From Pseudanabaenaceae cyanobacterium MP8IB2.15 (GTDB taxonomy: Bacteria > Cyanobacteriota > Cyanobacteriia > Pseudanabaenales > Pseudanabaenaceae): 5,378 nucleotides of DNA. A model generated the notes under the pieces. That model was not told the DNA's origin, did no database searches, and saw only the letters and a program-made list of their open reading frames with translations. The DNA lies in NCBI GenBank assembly GCA_030248825.1, contig JARCMB010000422.1:1-5378 (forward strand), in the 5' to 3' direction. Below are positions 1-5,378 of this stretch, piece after piece (position 1 is the first letter of the stretch; each line of letters starts with the position of its first letter). A program made the translations under genes and the position numbers.

Positions 1-483
1 CCTTTAATCTTGATGGCGGCAACACTAACCGAGTTACTGGAGTTTGTGGATACTAGCCATGCGGCTCTACCAATTTGGCGCAAAGTAGCGGAAGCAAAGT
101 TTCCTGGGGCAATCACGCTGGTATTACCGATTAACGATCGAGGCAAACACTTAAATTCTGGGTTCACCACAATTGGTGTGCGGATTCCTGATTGTTCGAT
201 CGCGATCGAATTGCTCCAACAAACAGGCGCATTACTAACTACTAGTGCCAACAAAACTAATCAGCCGCCATTACGCCAGATGAGTTCGATCGCCGTCCAA
301 TTTCCCTCAGTGCTGGTAGTGGCAGATCGCAACCCAGATCGAATTAGCGGCAGTGGCTTACCCTCAACTGTTCTAGAATGGACTGATTCGGGTTGGCGGC
401 TCCTGCGGCAGGGGCAGGTGAGCATCGCTGATTTACCCCCAAATAATTTACAAGATTTTTTGCCAGAAATTAGCCAGATATAA
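1..483 (+). CDS. Sua5/YciO/YrdC-family L-threonylcarbamoyladenylate synthase, C-terminal part (5' end outside window)
   Basis: Enzymes of this family make threonylcarbamoyl-AMP from threonine, bicarbonate and ATP, the first step of the t6A37 modification of ANN-decoding tRNAs, in the cytoplasm. The frame is open from base 1, and the first residues (PLILMAA) match the family's 'KPL' strand, so the gene starts upstream and the ATG at 13 is internal. Visible family motifs are FPGAITLVLP (100-129), GVRIPD (175-192), the nucleotide-binding TSAN (241-252) and the closing STVLEW...LLRQGQV strand pair near 364-420. The N-terminal part with the PTDTxYGL and KxR substrate residues is missing from the window. 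The protein ends soon after the YrdC domain, so it is the short TsaC/YrdC type without the extra Sua5 C-terminal domain. A YciO-like paralogue of unknown role cannot be excluded, so I give no symbol. The next gene starts 18 bp downstream on the same strand. Confidence 0.88.
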   Translation, partial: PLILMAATLTELLEFVDTSHAALPIWRKVAEAKFPGAITLVLPINDRGKHLNSGFTTIGVRIPDCSIAIELLQQTGALLTTSANKTNQPPLRQMSSIAVQFPSVLVVADRNPDRISGSGLPSTVLEWTDSGWRLLRQGQVSIADLPPNNLQDFLPEISQI

Positions 484-501
484 GTTGGAGAGCTAGACAC
501 A

Positions 502-1128
502 GTGCAGTGCCCTAAACACAAGACAGTAGAACTAAAAAGCCATAAAGTCACTGGTGACCTAGCGACGCAGCAATGCGACACCTGCACGGGTATATGGATT
601 CCCGCCGTTGAGTATGAAGCATGGCAGCCCACCCAGCCAACTAGCACCAACAAGCCCAATTTCATCAGCTTAGACATTAACTTTGAGCCTTCAGAATTTG
701 ATGCGAAAGCAGGGCTATGTCCAGAATGTGGCAGTTACTTAGCCAGAGCTAGAGTAAATCTAAGTAAGCCTTTTTATGTGGAGCGTTGTTCGAGTTGTGC
801 TGGGATCTGGTGCGATCGAGGCGAATGGGAGATCTTAGAAAAACTGGAATTGCACACCAAAATCCCCCAACTATTTTCGAGTAAATGGCAAGCGCAGATG
901 CGGGAAGTGCATCAGTCCCAATCAGAGCGACAGATGGTAATTAATCGGCTGGGCGGAGAATTAGCAAATCGACTTTTCGAGCTAGCAGATACATTAGAAA
1001 AACATGAGCATGGTAGTTTTGCCGCCGCTTACATCATGCGCCGTTTCGATAAAGACAGAATCTCGATCGACTCAAATAGCAAAGCTAAGCCTGCTAATCC
1101 AGAGGCTAACCCATCGGTCTTGAAATAA
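502..1128 (+). CDS. Zinc-ribbon protein with two zf-TFIIB-type domains
   Basis: A 208-residue protein with two zinc-ribbon units of the zf-TFIIB type. Unit 1 has C3-x2-H6 (CPKH) paired with C25-x2-C28 followed by TGIW. Unit 2 has C73-x2-C76 (CPEC) paired with C96-x2-C99 followed by AGIWCDRGEW. The CxxCxGxWxxxxE signature is characteristic of the family. In unit 1 one ligand is His instead of Cys. A helical, charged region follows (about 110-186), with a notable segment LFELADTLEKHEHG near 158-171, then a low-complexity K/P/N-rich end. The function of such proteins is unknown; the fold suggests nucleic-acid or protein binding. The start is GTG at 502, where the CPKH motif begins at residue 2; GGAG at 487-490 is a plausible ribosome binding site, though 11 bases away. 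The short gap to the Sua5-type gene suggests co-transcription. Confidence 0.85.
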   Translation: MQCPKHKTVELKSHKVTGDLATQQCDTCTGIWIPAVEYEAWQPTQPTSTNKPNFISLDINFEPSEFDAKAGLCPECGSYLARARVNLSKPFYVERCSSCAGIWCDRGEWEILEKLELHTKIPQLFSSKWQAQMREVHQSQSERQMVINRLGGELANRLFELADTLEKHEHGSFAAAYIMRRFDKDRISIDSNSKAKPANPEANPSVLK

Positions 1129-1161
1129 GGCAGTTTTTGGTAAAAAATTACCCATTCCGAA

Positions 1162-1224
1162 GCCCCTAAATCCCCAATTCTGGGGACTTTGACTTTCAGA
1201 CCCCCCAGAATTGGGGCAGGGGGC
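1162..1224. repeat. GC-rich inverted repeat between convergent genes
   Basis: Two perfect 14-base arms, CCCCAATTCTGGGG (1172-1185) and CCCCAGAATTGGGG (1203-1216), are exact reverse complements separated by a 17-base loop. An outer stem GCCCC (1162-1166) and GGGGC (1220-1224) continues the pairing after a short unpaired stretch. It lies between the stops of the zinc-ribbon gene and ssb, where a bidirectional terminator is expected, but no T-run directly follows the stem on either strand. From memory, similar C/G-run palindromes with an AATTCT core are scattered between genes in many cyanobacteria, so a dispersed small repeat is equally likely. This could not be checked here. Confidence 0.75.
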
Positions 1225-1242
1225 AGTTGAGTCGATTCTTTA

Positions 1243-1257
1243 AAGGAAATTCTCCTT
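1243..1257 (-). terminator. Weak hairpin just after ssb
   Basis: On the minus strand AAGGA and TCCTT pair around a 5-base loop, starting two bases after the ssb stop codon. The stem is short and A/T-rich, and the bases after it (TTTAAAG) are only a poor T-tract. The larger inverted repeat farther downstream is a better candidate for ending ssb transcription. Confidence 0.2.
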
Positions 1258-1259
1258 AG

Positions 1260-1634
1260 CTAAAAATCCTCGTCATAGCCGCCGCTACCACTACCAGCCG
1301 CCGTTTCGTTATCTCGTTTAGAACCGAGCAGATTTAGTTGATCGACAGAGATCAGGGGTTTTTGCCGATCTTCACCTGTGCTTTTATCCTGCCATCGATC
1401 GAATTTAAGCGCACCAGAGATTCCGATTAAGCTGCCTTTTTTGACATAGTTAGCGGCAATCTCAGCAGTTTTACCCCAAATTTCCAGTTCAAACCAGTCA
1501 GGTGGATCATCACGATTTTTGCTGCGACGATCGACCGCGATCGCAAAGCTACACTTAACCTTGCCTGACTCAAAGTACTTAACTTCTGGATCTCTGCCCG
1601 CCCGTCCAACCAAATTAATTTTGTTTAGGCTCAT
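1260..1634 (-). CDS. ssb: Single-stranded DNA-binding protein (short cyanobacterial type)
   Basis: SSB coats single-stranded DNA during replication, recombination and repair and recruits partner enzymes through its C-terminal tip. The 124-residue product is one OB-fold (about 1-106) with the family pattern: NKINLVGRAGRDPE at the start, KYFESGKVKCSFAIAVDRR, DWFELEIWGKTAE (W47, F48, W53 as likely DNA-stacking aromatics) and GSLIGISGALKFDRWQD. A Gly/Ser-rich tail of only about 18 residues follows and ends in DEDF. The acidic tip with a terminal Phe is kept, but the usual Pro before the Phe (DDIPF type) is replaced by Asp. E. coli SSB is 178 residues, so this one has a much shorter tail. The ATG is supported by CAGGA at 1641-1645, six bases upstream. 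It diverges from the TAXI gene and converges on the zinc-ribbon gene, so it is probably transcribed alone. Confidence 0.95.
   Translation of the reverse strand: MSLNKINLVGRAGRDPEVKYFESGKVKCSFAIAVDRRSKNRDDPPDWFELEIWGKTAEIAANYVKKGSLIGISGALKFDRWQDKSTGEDRQKPLISVDQLNLLGSKRDNETAAGSGSGGYDEDF
1537..1544. repeat. HIP1 octamer GCGATCGC
   Basis: An exact copy of the highly iterated palindrome of cyanobacteria, here inside ssb. It supports a cyanobacterial origin for the window. Confidence 0.85.
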
Positions 1635-1640
1635 AATTAT

Positions 1641-1645
1641 TCCTG
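1641..1645 (-). promoter_or_regulatory. Ribosome binding site of ssb
   Basis: CAGGA on the minus strand, six bases before the ATG at 1634. It fixes the ssb start, which also agrees with the family's N-terminus. Confidence 0.55.
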
Positions 1646-1668
1646 AGTTATTCCAATATCCATTTTGC

Positions 1669-1678
1669 CACCTAGGTG
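1669..1678. promoter_or_regulatory. Perfect 10 bp palindrome in the ssb/TAXI divergent region
   Basis: CACCTAGGTG is a perfect palindrome, 34 bp upstream of the ssb start and 40 bp before the candidate -35 box of the TAXI gene. A second, 8 bp palindrome AGTGCACT (1712-1719) abuts that -35 box. Either could be an operator, for example a LexA-like or other dimeric site, but I recognise no known box, and short palindromes occur by chance. Confidence 0.2.
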
Positions 1679-1718
1679 ACTGATCTAGTTAAGCTTTCGA
1701 CACTGTGTTCTAGTGCAC

Positions 1719-1748
1719 TTGACAGCGATATTGCTTTAAGAATAGATC
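1719..1748 (+). promoter_or_regulatory. Candidate promoter of the TAXI gene
   Basis: A perfect -35 box TTGACA (1719-1724) is followed after 18 bases by TAGATC (1743-1748), which matches the -10 consensus at only three of six positions. The site lies 39 bases before the ATG. No clear Shine-Dalgarno sequence precedes that ATG (the bases before it are TTTCGCC), which is common in cyanobacteria. The call rests mainly on the -35 box. Confidence 0.3.
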
Positions 1749-1787
1749 TGTCTTACTTGATTCGATCTCGATCGCTTTGATTTCGCC

Positions 1788-3398
1788 ATGAACAAAACAC
1801 CAACAATCCCACGAAATAAGTCTACAAGTAAATTTCTTGGCTTATTTCAGCACTTGACGCTCTCCCAAACAGCAGGTTTATTAGGATTGGGAGCATTAAG
1901 TCTCGTATTAGTAGGCTGGGGATGGTGGAGCATAACAGAGCGGACTAAAATCTATCGCCTGACGCTAGCGGCTGGGGCAGTAGAGGGAGAAAGTTATATT
2001 CTCAGTAAAGCGATCGAACAGGTAGTGGAAAAATACCAGCCCAATATTCAAATCGAAGTCAAAGAAACTGGCGGCACTTCTGAAAACCTAAAACTCCTAG
2101 ATGCCAACGAAGCTCAATTGGTCACAGCCCAGTCTGACGTTCCCGCGAGTTCATCTGCAACAGTTGTGACAAATCTTTATCAGGATATATTTCAGCTAGT
2201 TGTTCAAGGAAAATCCAATATCAAGCAATTTTCGGATTTTCGAGGCAAAAAGCTGCGAATTGGTCTGCCATCAAAGGGTGGACAATTTCGCTCGTTTATT
2301 GAAATCGCTAATCATTACGGTTTGCAAATCTCTGACTTTAACTTTGTTGGCAGTAATGAACGAGAAGCGGATGATGCTTTTCGTCAAGGTCAAGCTGAAG
2401 TAGTATTTCGCGTGCGAGCCTTGGGCAACAAGTACATATCTGAACTAATTCAGACTTATCAAGGGCGGTTGCTGCCAATTGACCAAGCAGCAGCAATGAA
2501 GATCAAATATCCAGCGTTTCAACCTGCGGTAATTCCGAGAGGAGCTTACAGGGGTAATCCTGCCATGCCCATAGTCGATCTACCGACAGTCGCAGTGCAG
2601 AGGGTTTTGTTGGCACATCGAGACACGGACAAAGATCTAATTCAATTAGTGACCAGCATCATTGACAGCAATCGCCAAGAGATCGCGGCTGCCATCCCAG
2701 ATCGGCATAAGGAGGTCAGACCCTTAGTTGACAGCATTAGTCGTCCCAATCTACTCGGTAGCAATAGAGTTCCCATTCATCCTGGCGCACAAGCCTATTA
2801 CGATCGCGATAAACCGTCTTTTATCCAAGAAAATGCCGACTACGTGGCGTTAATCCTGACTGTAATTTTGCTCGTAAGCTCTTGGGTCTTGCAAATGAAG
2901 TCTTTGGTCGCGGGCAAGCGAAAAGATGCGGCGGACGAATATATTAAAGTCTCACTGGAATTGATGAACGACGATCGCGGCAGCATTGAAGAAGTCCAAC
3001 TGGATTTAGAGAAGATCTTTAGACGTGCGGCAACAGACTTGATTAGGGAAAAGATCTCACAGGAATCGTTTCGGACTTTTAATGAAGCATATAAGACTAC
3101 AAGAGAATCGATCGAACGCAAGCGATTACAAACTGAAAGACTGCAAAAAGAGCGTGCCGACGAGTTGATCAAACAAATCTTTGCGCTGATGCAAGCTAAA
3201 TCTGGTGACATCAAAAACAGACTTGCTAAACTCGATCTCATCCTCGAATCTGCGGCGGCTGGATTGGTGTCAAACCATATATCCCAAGAGTCATTCCGTA
3301 CTTTTATTGAAGCCTACAAAACTGCTAGAGATGCGATTGGGCGCAAACTTGAGTTTGAAGAGGCGGATAAAGTTCCATCCACCAGCAGCAAACCTTAG
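1788..3398 (+). CDS. Membrane-anchored TAXI-family substrate-binding protein with duplicated cytoplasmic tail
   Basis: TAXI proteins (TRAP-associated extracytoplasmic immunogenic) are periplasmic solute-binding proteins, normally partners of a TRAP membrane permease. This one has 536 residues. A basic N-terminus leads into a transmembrane segment (about 28-48) with no lipobox Cys, so it is a signal anchor. The binding domain spans about 55-345, with LTLAAGAVEGESY (58-70), ETGGTSENLKLL (93-104), AQSDVPA (114-120) and the late HPGAQAYY (331-338). A second transmembrane helix (about 352-369) is followed by KSLVAGKRK, whose positive charge places the rest in the cytoplasm. The tail (about 370-536) is charged and helical and contains two copies of a 65-residue unit (382-446 and 457-521). 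No TRAP DctQ/DctM gene is nearby, so it may be an orphan binding protein used for sensing or scaffolding; this is inference. The ligand is unknown. The next in-frame Met is at residue 237, so the start is secure. Confidence 0.85.
   Translation: MNKTPTIPRNKSTSKFLGLFQHLTLSQTAGLLGLGALSLVLVGWGWWSITERTKIYRLTLAAGAVEGESYILSKAIEQVVEKYQPNIQIEVKETGGTSENLKLLDANEAQLVTAQSDVPASSSATVVTNLYQDIFQLVVQGKSNIKQFSDFRGKKLRIGLPSKGGQFRSFIEIANHYGLQISDFNFVGSNEREADDAFRQGQAEVVFRVRALGNKYISELIQTYQGRLLPIDQAAAMKIKYPAFQPAVIPRGAYRGNPAMPIVDLPTVAVQRVLLAHRDTDKDLIQLVTSIIDSNRQEIAAAIPDRHKEVRPLVDSISRPNLLGSNRVPIHPGAQAYYDRDKPSFIQENADYVALILTVILLVSSWVLQMKSLVAGKRKDAADEYIKVSLELMNDDRGSIEEVQLDLEKIFRRAATDLIREKISQESFRTFNEAYKTTRESIERKRLQTERLQKERADELIKQIFALMQAKSGDIKNRLAKLDLILESAAAGLVSNHISQESFRTFIEAYKTARDAIGRKLEFEEADKVPSTSSKP
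2931..3125 (+). repeat. Tail repeat unit 1 of the TAXI protein (residues 382-446)
   Basis: First copy of a 65-residue unit with the shared pattern ADExIK, then LM, G, I, L, I, AA and L at fixed positions, then ISQESFRTFxEAYKTxR and a closing RK. It aligns without gaps to the second copy at an offset of exactly 75 residues (225 bp), with about 32 of 65 residues identical by hand count. Confidence 0.85.
3156..3350 (+). repeat. Tail repeat unit 2 of the TAXI protein (residues 457-521)
   Basis: Second copy of the unit. In the nine-residue identical core ISQESFRTF, seven codons differ from copy 1, all silently at the third base. The duplication is therefore old and the protein sequence has been held by selection. 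Confidence 0.85.
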
Positions 3399-3400
3399 AA

Positions 3401-3982
3401 TTAGCTCGCCACTTTCAGCCACTTCAACTTCCATAACATGCCAGAAAGTGAGTTAGTAAAAACATGGGCAGTGATTGCAGGCATGAGGTCGCCTGTCACC
3501 AAGGTCACAGTACCGAGCATCGAGCCAACCAGCATTGCCCAGAACATGTAAGGCCAGTGCTTGAGGCTGGTTAGATGTAGACCGCCAAAGATCGCACTAC
3601 TAATCACTACGGCTGATACATCCATACCCAGCCCAGGGATCGCCACACCCCGAAATAAAATTTCTTCGCTCATTCCAGGTAGCAAGCCCAACCAGATCAA
3701 ATCCACCATATTTAGAGGTTTGAGTACGATCTCTAAATAGCTGTCGGCAGCAACTCGATAGCCCTCCCAGACTTGATAAATTAAGCCACTCAGAAGCACA
3801 ATTAGTACTCCTAAGGCTATACCCACGCCAAAATTTGGTAACTGCCAAGTAAATCGCACAGGATGGACATCAAACAGATGAATCCAGATTGAAGCGATCC
3901 CAAATAGGACTAAAGCTGTAACCGCCATCGCAATCAGGATCTGCGATCGAGACAAAATTTTGGTGTCAGGAGAGTCATTCAT
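3401..3982 (-). CDS. CPBP-family intramembrane glutamic/metalloprotease
   Basis: Members of this family (CAAX protease and bacteriocin-processing, also called Abi) are multi-spanning membrane proteases related to Rce1. The 193-residue product has all three signature motifs: EExxxR (E106, E107, R111 in SEEILFRG), FxxxH (F132, H136 in FGGLH) and HxxxN (H173, N177 in HVFTN). Hydrophobic segments lie near 14-37, 51-70, 93-103, 123-135, 144-163 and 166-185, so it sits in the cytoplasmic or thylakoid membrane with an intact active site. The substrate is unknown; bacterial members are not known to act on prenylated proteins. The ATG at 3982 has only AAGG three bases upstream as a ribosome binding site; M19 is a possible later start. 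It begins 39 bp after the ispH stop on the same strand and is probably expressed from the ispH transcript. Its stop is 2 bp from that of the TAXI gene. Confidence 0.9.
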   Translation of the reverse strand: MNDSPDTKILSRSQILIAMAVTALVLFGIASIWIHLFDVHPVRFTWQLPNFGVGIALGVLIVLLSGLIYQVWEGYRVAADSYLEIVLKPLNMVDLIWLGLLPGMSEEILFRGVAIPGLGMDVSAVVISSAIFGGLHLTSLKHWPYMFWAMLVGSMLGTVTLVTGDLMPAITAHVFTNSLSGMLWKLKWLKVAS

Positions 3983-4021
3983 AAGCCTTGTTTAAATATT
4001 CGGTTGTAAATGACCAAGTCT

Positions 4022-5245
4022 TCATGATTTCAGCAGAAATAGCTTATTAATCACATCTTCCACGATTTTATCGGGTGTGGAAGCCCCCGAAGTAATGCCA
4101 ACTCTGATTTTCCCTGTCGGTAGCCAATGTTCCGATCTCGTCAACGGTTGACCAAGCGGTTTATGCTCGATCGAATTGGCATCGATCATTCGATCTTCAC
4201 TATCGATGTGATAGGACGGCAAAGTTCGATCGATCGCAATCTCCTGCAAATGTGTTGTGTTAGAAGAATTGTAGCCACCAATCACAATCATCAGATCCAA
4301 AGGTTGTTCCACAATCTCTAGCATGGCATCTTGGCGTTCTTGGGTGGCATCGCAGATCGTATTGAAAGCCAGAAAATGATCGTTAAAAGCAGCTACGCCA
4401 TACTTTTGCATCATCGTGCGTTCAAATAATTTTCCGATTGCTTCAGTTTCGCCCTTCAGCATTGTTGTCTGGTTCGCCACCCCAACACGCTCTAAATGTC
4501 GATCGGGATCGAAACCAACCGAAGTGGCGTTGTTAAATTTGGCAATAAATTCGGCTCGATCGCCACCATGAAGGATGTAATTAGACACATACTCAGCTTC
4601 TTGGGAATTGAGGACAACCAAGTAGCGTTTGGCATAAGAACTCGTGGCGACAGTTTCTTCGTGGTTATATTTGCCATGAATAATCGAGGTGAAATCTGCT
4701 TTTTTATGCTTTTCCACCCGATTCCACACCTTCGATACCCAAGGACAAGTTGTATCGACGATCATGCAACCAATTTGGCTGAGGAATTGAGTTTCTTGGA
4801 CGCTTGCCCCAAATGCAGGCAAAATTATGACATCACCCTTTGCTACACCCGAAAAGTCTTTTTGTCCCGTTCGATCGACCGTAATAAACTGCACATCCAT
4901 GTCCTTGAGGCGTTGATTAACGGCAGGATTATGGATAATTTCGTTGGTAATCCAGATCCGCTCAGTCGGGAATTGACGGCGAGTTTCGTAAGCAATCGCG
5001 ATCGCCCGTTCCACGCCCCAGCAAAATCCAAATGATTTTGCCAGATAAATCGTCACATCACCTTGGGTGTAGATGTAGTCATGTTCGCGGATTGTTTGTA
5101 CCAAGTTACTGTGGTACTCACTCTTCATATCACTTTCGACTTCCTCTCCATGCCCAAATCCCTGACGATTGTAATTGGGAGATTTTTGTAACGATCGTCT
5201 CAACGATTGGGTGTCAAGAGTTTCAGCCTCAGTTGTGATGTCCAT
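4022..5245 (-). CDS. ispH: 4-hydroxy-3-methylbut-2-enyl diphosphate reductase
   Basis: IspH (LytB) is a [4Fe-4S] enzyme that reduces HMBPP to IPP and DMAPP, the last step of the MEP pathway that feeds carotenoids, phytol and quinones. The 407-residue length fits the cyanobacterial/plant form, which carries an N-terminal extension (here about 1-63) compared with the roughly 316-residue E. coli enzyme. The three cluster cysteines are present: C75 (FGFCWGVERA), C167 (DTTCPWV) and C298 (ICDATQER). Substrate residues matching the E. coli active site are H105 (EIIHNP), H195 and E197 (NHEETVAT), T260/T261 (NQTT), S327-S328-N329 (YNSSNTTHL) and S389 (SGAST). The enzyme looks fully functional. The ATG at 5245 is the only start that keeps the conserved start of the extension (TQSLRRSLQKS); no strong ribosome binding site precedes it, only GAG at 5252-5254. 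The CPBP protease gene follows by 39 bp. Confidence 0.97.
   Translation of the reverse strand: MDITTEAETLDTQSLRRSLQKSPNYNRQGFGHGEEVESDMKSEYHSNLVQTIREHDYIYTQGDVTIYLAKSFGFCWGVERAIAIAYETRRQFPTERIWITNEIIHNPAVNQRLKDMDVQFITVDRTGQKDFSGVAKGDVIILPAFGASVQETQFLSQIGCMIVDTTCPWVSKVWNRVEKHKKADFTSIIHGKYNHEETVATSSYAKRYLVVLNSQEAEYVSNYILHGGDRAEFIAKFNNATSVGFDPDRHLERVGVANQTTMLKGETEAIGKLFERTMMQKYGVAAFNDHFLAFNTICDATQERQDAMLEIVEQPLDLMIVIGGYNSSNTTHLQEIAIDRTLPSYHIDSEDRMIDANSIEHKPLGQPLTRSEHWLPTGKIRVGITSGASTPDKIVEDVINKLFLLKS
4998..5005. repeat. HIP1 octamer GCGATCGC
   Basis: A second exact HIP1 copy, inside the ispH coding region near the codons for FGFCWGVERA. Confidence 0.85.
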
Positions 5246-5263
5246 AAATAACTCAAAAATATA

Positions 5264-5294
5264 CTTAAAAACTATGCCAGTAATTTTCTGTCAA
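5264..5294 (-). promoter_or_regulatory. Candidate ispH promoter
   Basis: Reading the minus strand, a perfect TTGACA (5294-5289) is followed after 19 bases by TTTAAG (5269-5264), four of six matches to the -10 consensus. A better -10 match (TATATT) exists farther on, but its 25-base spacing is too long. The leader to the ATG would be short. The -35 box is the main support. Confidence 0.25.
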
Positions 5295-5298
5295 GACC

Positions 5299-5378
5299 TC
5301 AGTTCATATTAACCCCGATTTGACTCGATCGATCTAGTTGGACGATCGACCAAGCGATTGCCAGATGCCCATTATCAG
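5299..5378 (-). other. Right-edge stretch, possible 3' end of an upstream minus-strand gene
   Basis: One minus-strand frame stays open from the window edge to a TGA at 5301-5299, reading as a mixed sequence that includes GHLAIAWSIVQLDRSS. That resembles an ordinary protein end, but about 25 codons is too short to tell from chance, and I recognise no family. A second minus-strand frame ends at a TAG near 5337. On the plus strand an ATG at 5365 (MPII) runs off the edge with no ribosome binding site. The stretch also holds CGATCG twice. Confidence 0.15.

Noticed and set aside
13..483. ATG at 13 as the true start of the first gene
   Set aside because: The frame is open to base 1, the residues before it fit the family, and starting here would drop the substrate-binding N-terminal part.
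261..677. 138-codon open frame on the minus strand
   Set aside because: Antisense across the Sua5-type and zinc-ribbon genes, both well supported by motifs; the translation looks like a random shadow.
1139..1152. Small hairpin GGTAA/TTACC just after the zinc-ribbon gene
   Set aside because: Only five base pairs, mostly A/T, with no following T-run on the plus strand; too weak to call a terminator.
1635..1787. CRISPR, tRNA or riboswitch in the intergenic regions
   Set aside because: No direct repeats with spacers, no cloverleaf pattern and no recognisable aptamer core in any gap between genes.
2840..3241. 133-codon open frame on the minus strand
   Set aside because: Antisense to the repeat-bearing tail of the TAXI gene; its Ser/Leu-rich product mirrors the Glu/Lys-rich helix on the other strand.
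4496..5035. 179-codon open frame on the plus strand
   Set aside because: It lies wholly antisense to ispH, whose frame carries all the catalytic residues; the product shows no family pattern.
5365..5378. ATG with MPII at the right edge, like the start of a tautomerase
   Set aside because: Only four full codons, no ribosome binding site, and the window ends; not supportable.

Overview
The window looks like a stretch of a cyanobacterial chromosome. Three things point there. IspH has the long form with an N-terminal extension that is typical of cyanobacteria and plants. The single-stranded DNA-binding protein is the short cyanobacterial kind. The hexamer CGATCG, the core of the HIP1 element, occurs about two dozen times by eye in 5.4 kb, against one or two expected by chance. 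I cannot assign a genus. There are six protein genes, no RNA genes that I can see, and no insertion sequence, CRISPR array or phage gene.

Layout. Left edge, plus strand: the C-terminal part of a Sua5/YrdC-type threonylcarbamoyl-AMP synthase, followed 18 bp later by a two-zinc-ribbon (zf-TFIIB) protein, probably in the same transcript. This pair converges on ssb (minus strand), and the 131 bp between them hold a GC-rich inverted repeat with two perfect 14-base arms. ssb and the next gene diverge from a 153 bp intergenic region that contains a candidate promoter and a 10 bp palindrome. The next gene (plus strand) encodes a 536-residue membrane-anchored TAXI-family substrate-binding protein with a second transmembrane helix and a duplicated, charged, helical C-terminal tail. 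It meets tail to tail, with only 2 bp between the stops, a minus-strand pair: ispH upstream and a CPBP-family intramembrane protease 39 bp downstream of it. The last 133 bp at the right edge hold the probable ispH promoter and perhaps the last codons of another minus-strand gene.

How the genes fit together. Most are housekeeping: tRNA t6A modification, DNA replication and repair, and the last step of the MEP isoprenoid pathway. They do not form one pathway. The one gene whose job is not obvious is the TAXI protein. It has no TRAP membrane subunits beside it. A periplasmic binding domain is joined through a membrane helix to a cytoplasmic two-repeat tail, which looks more like a sensor or scaffold than a soluble transport binding protein. 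That is inference. I see no convincing new multi-gene system in this window; the TAXI protein and its tail repeat are the best lead.
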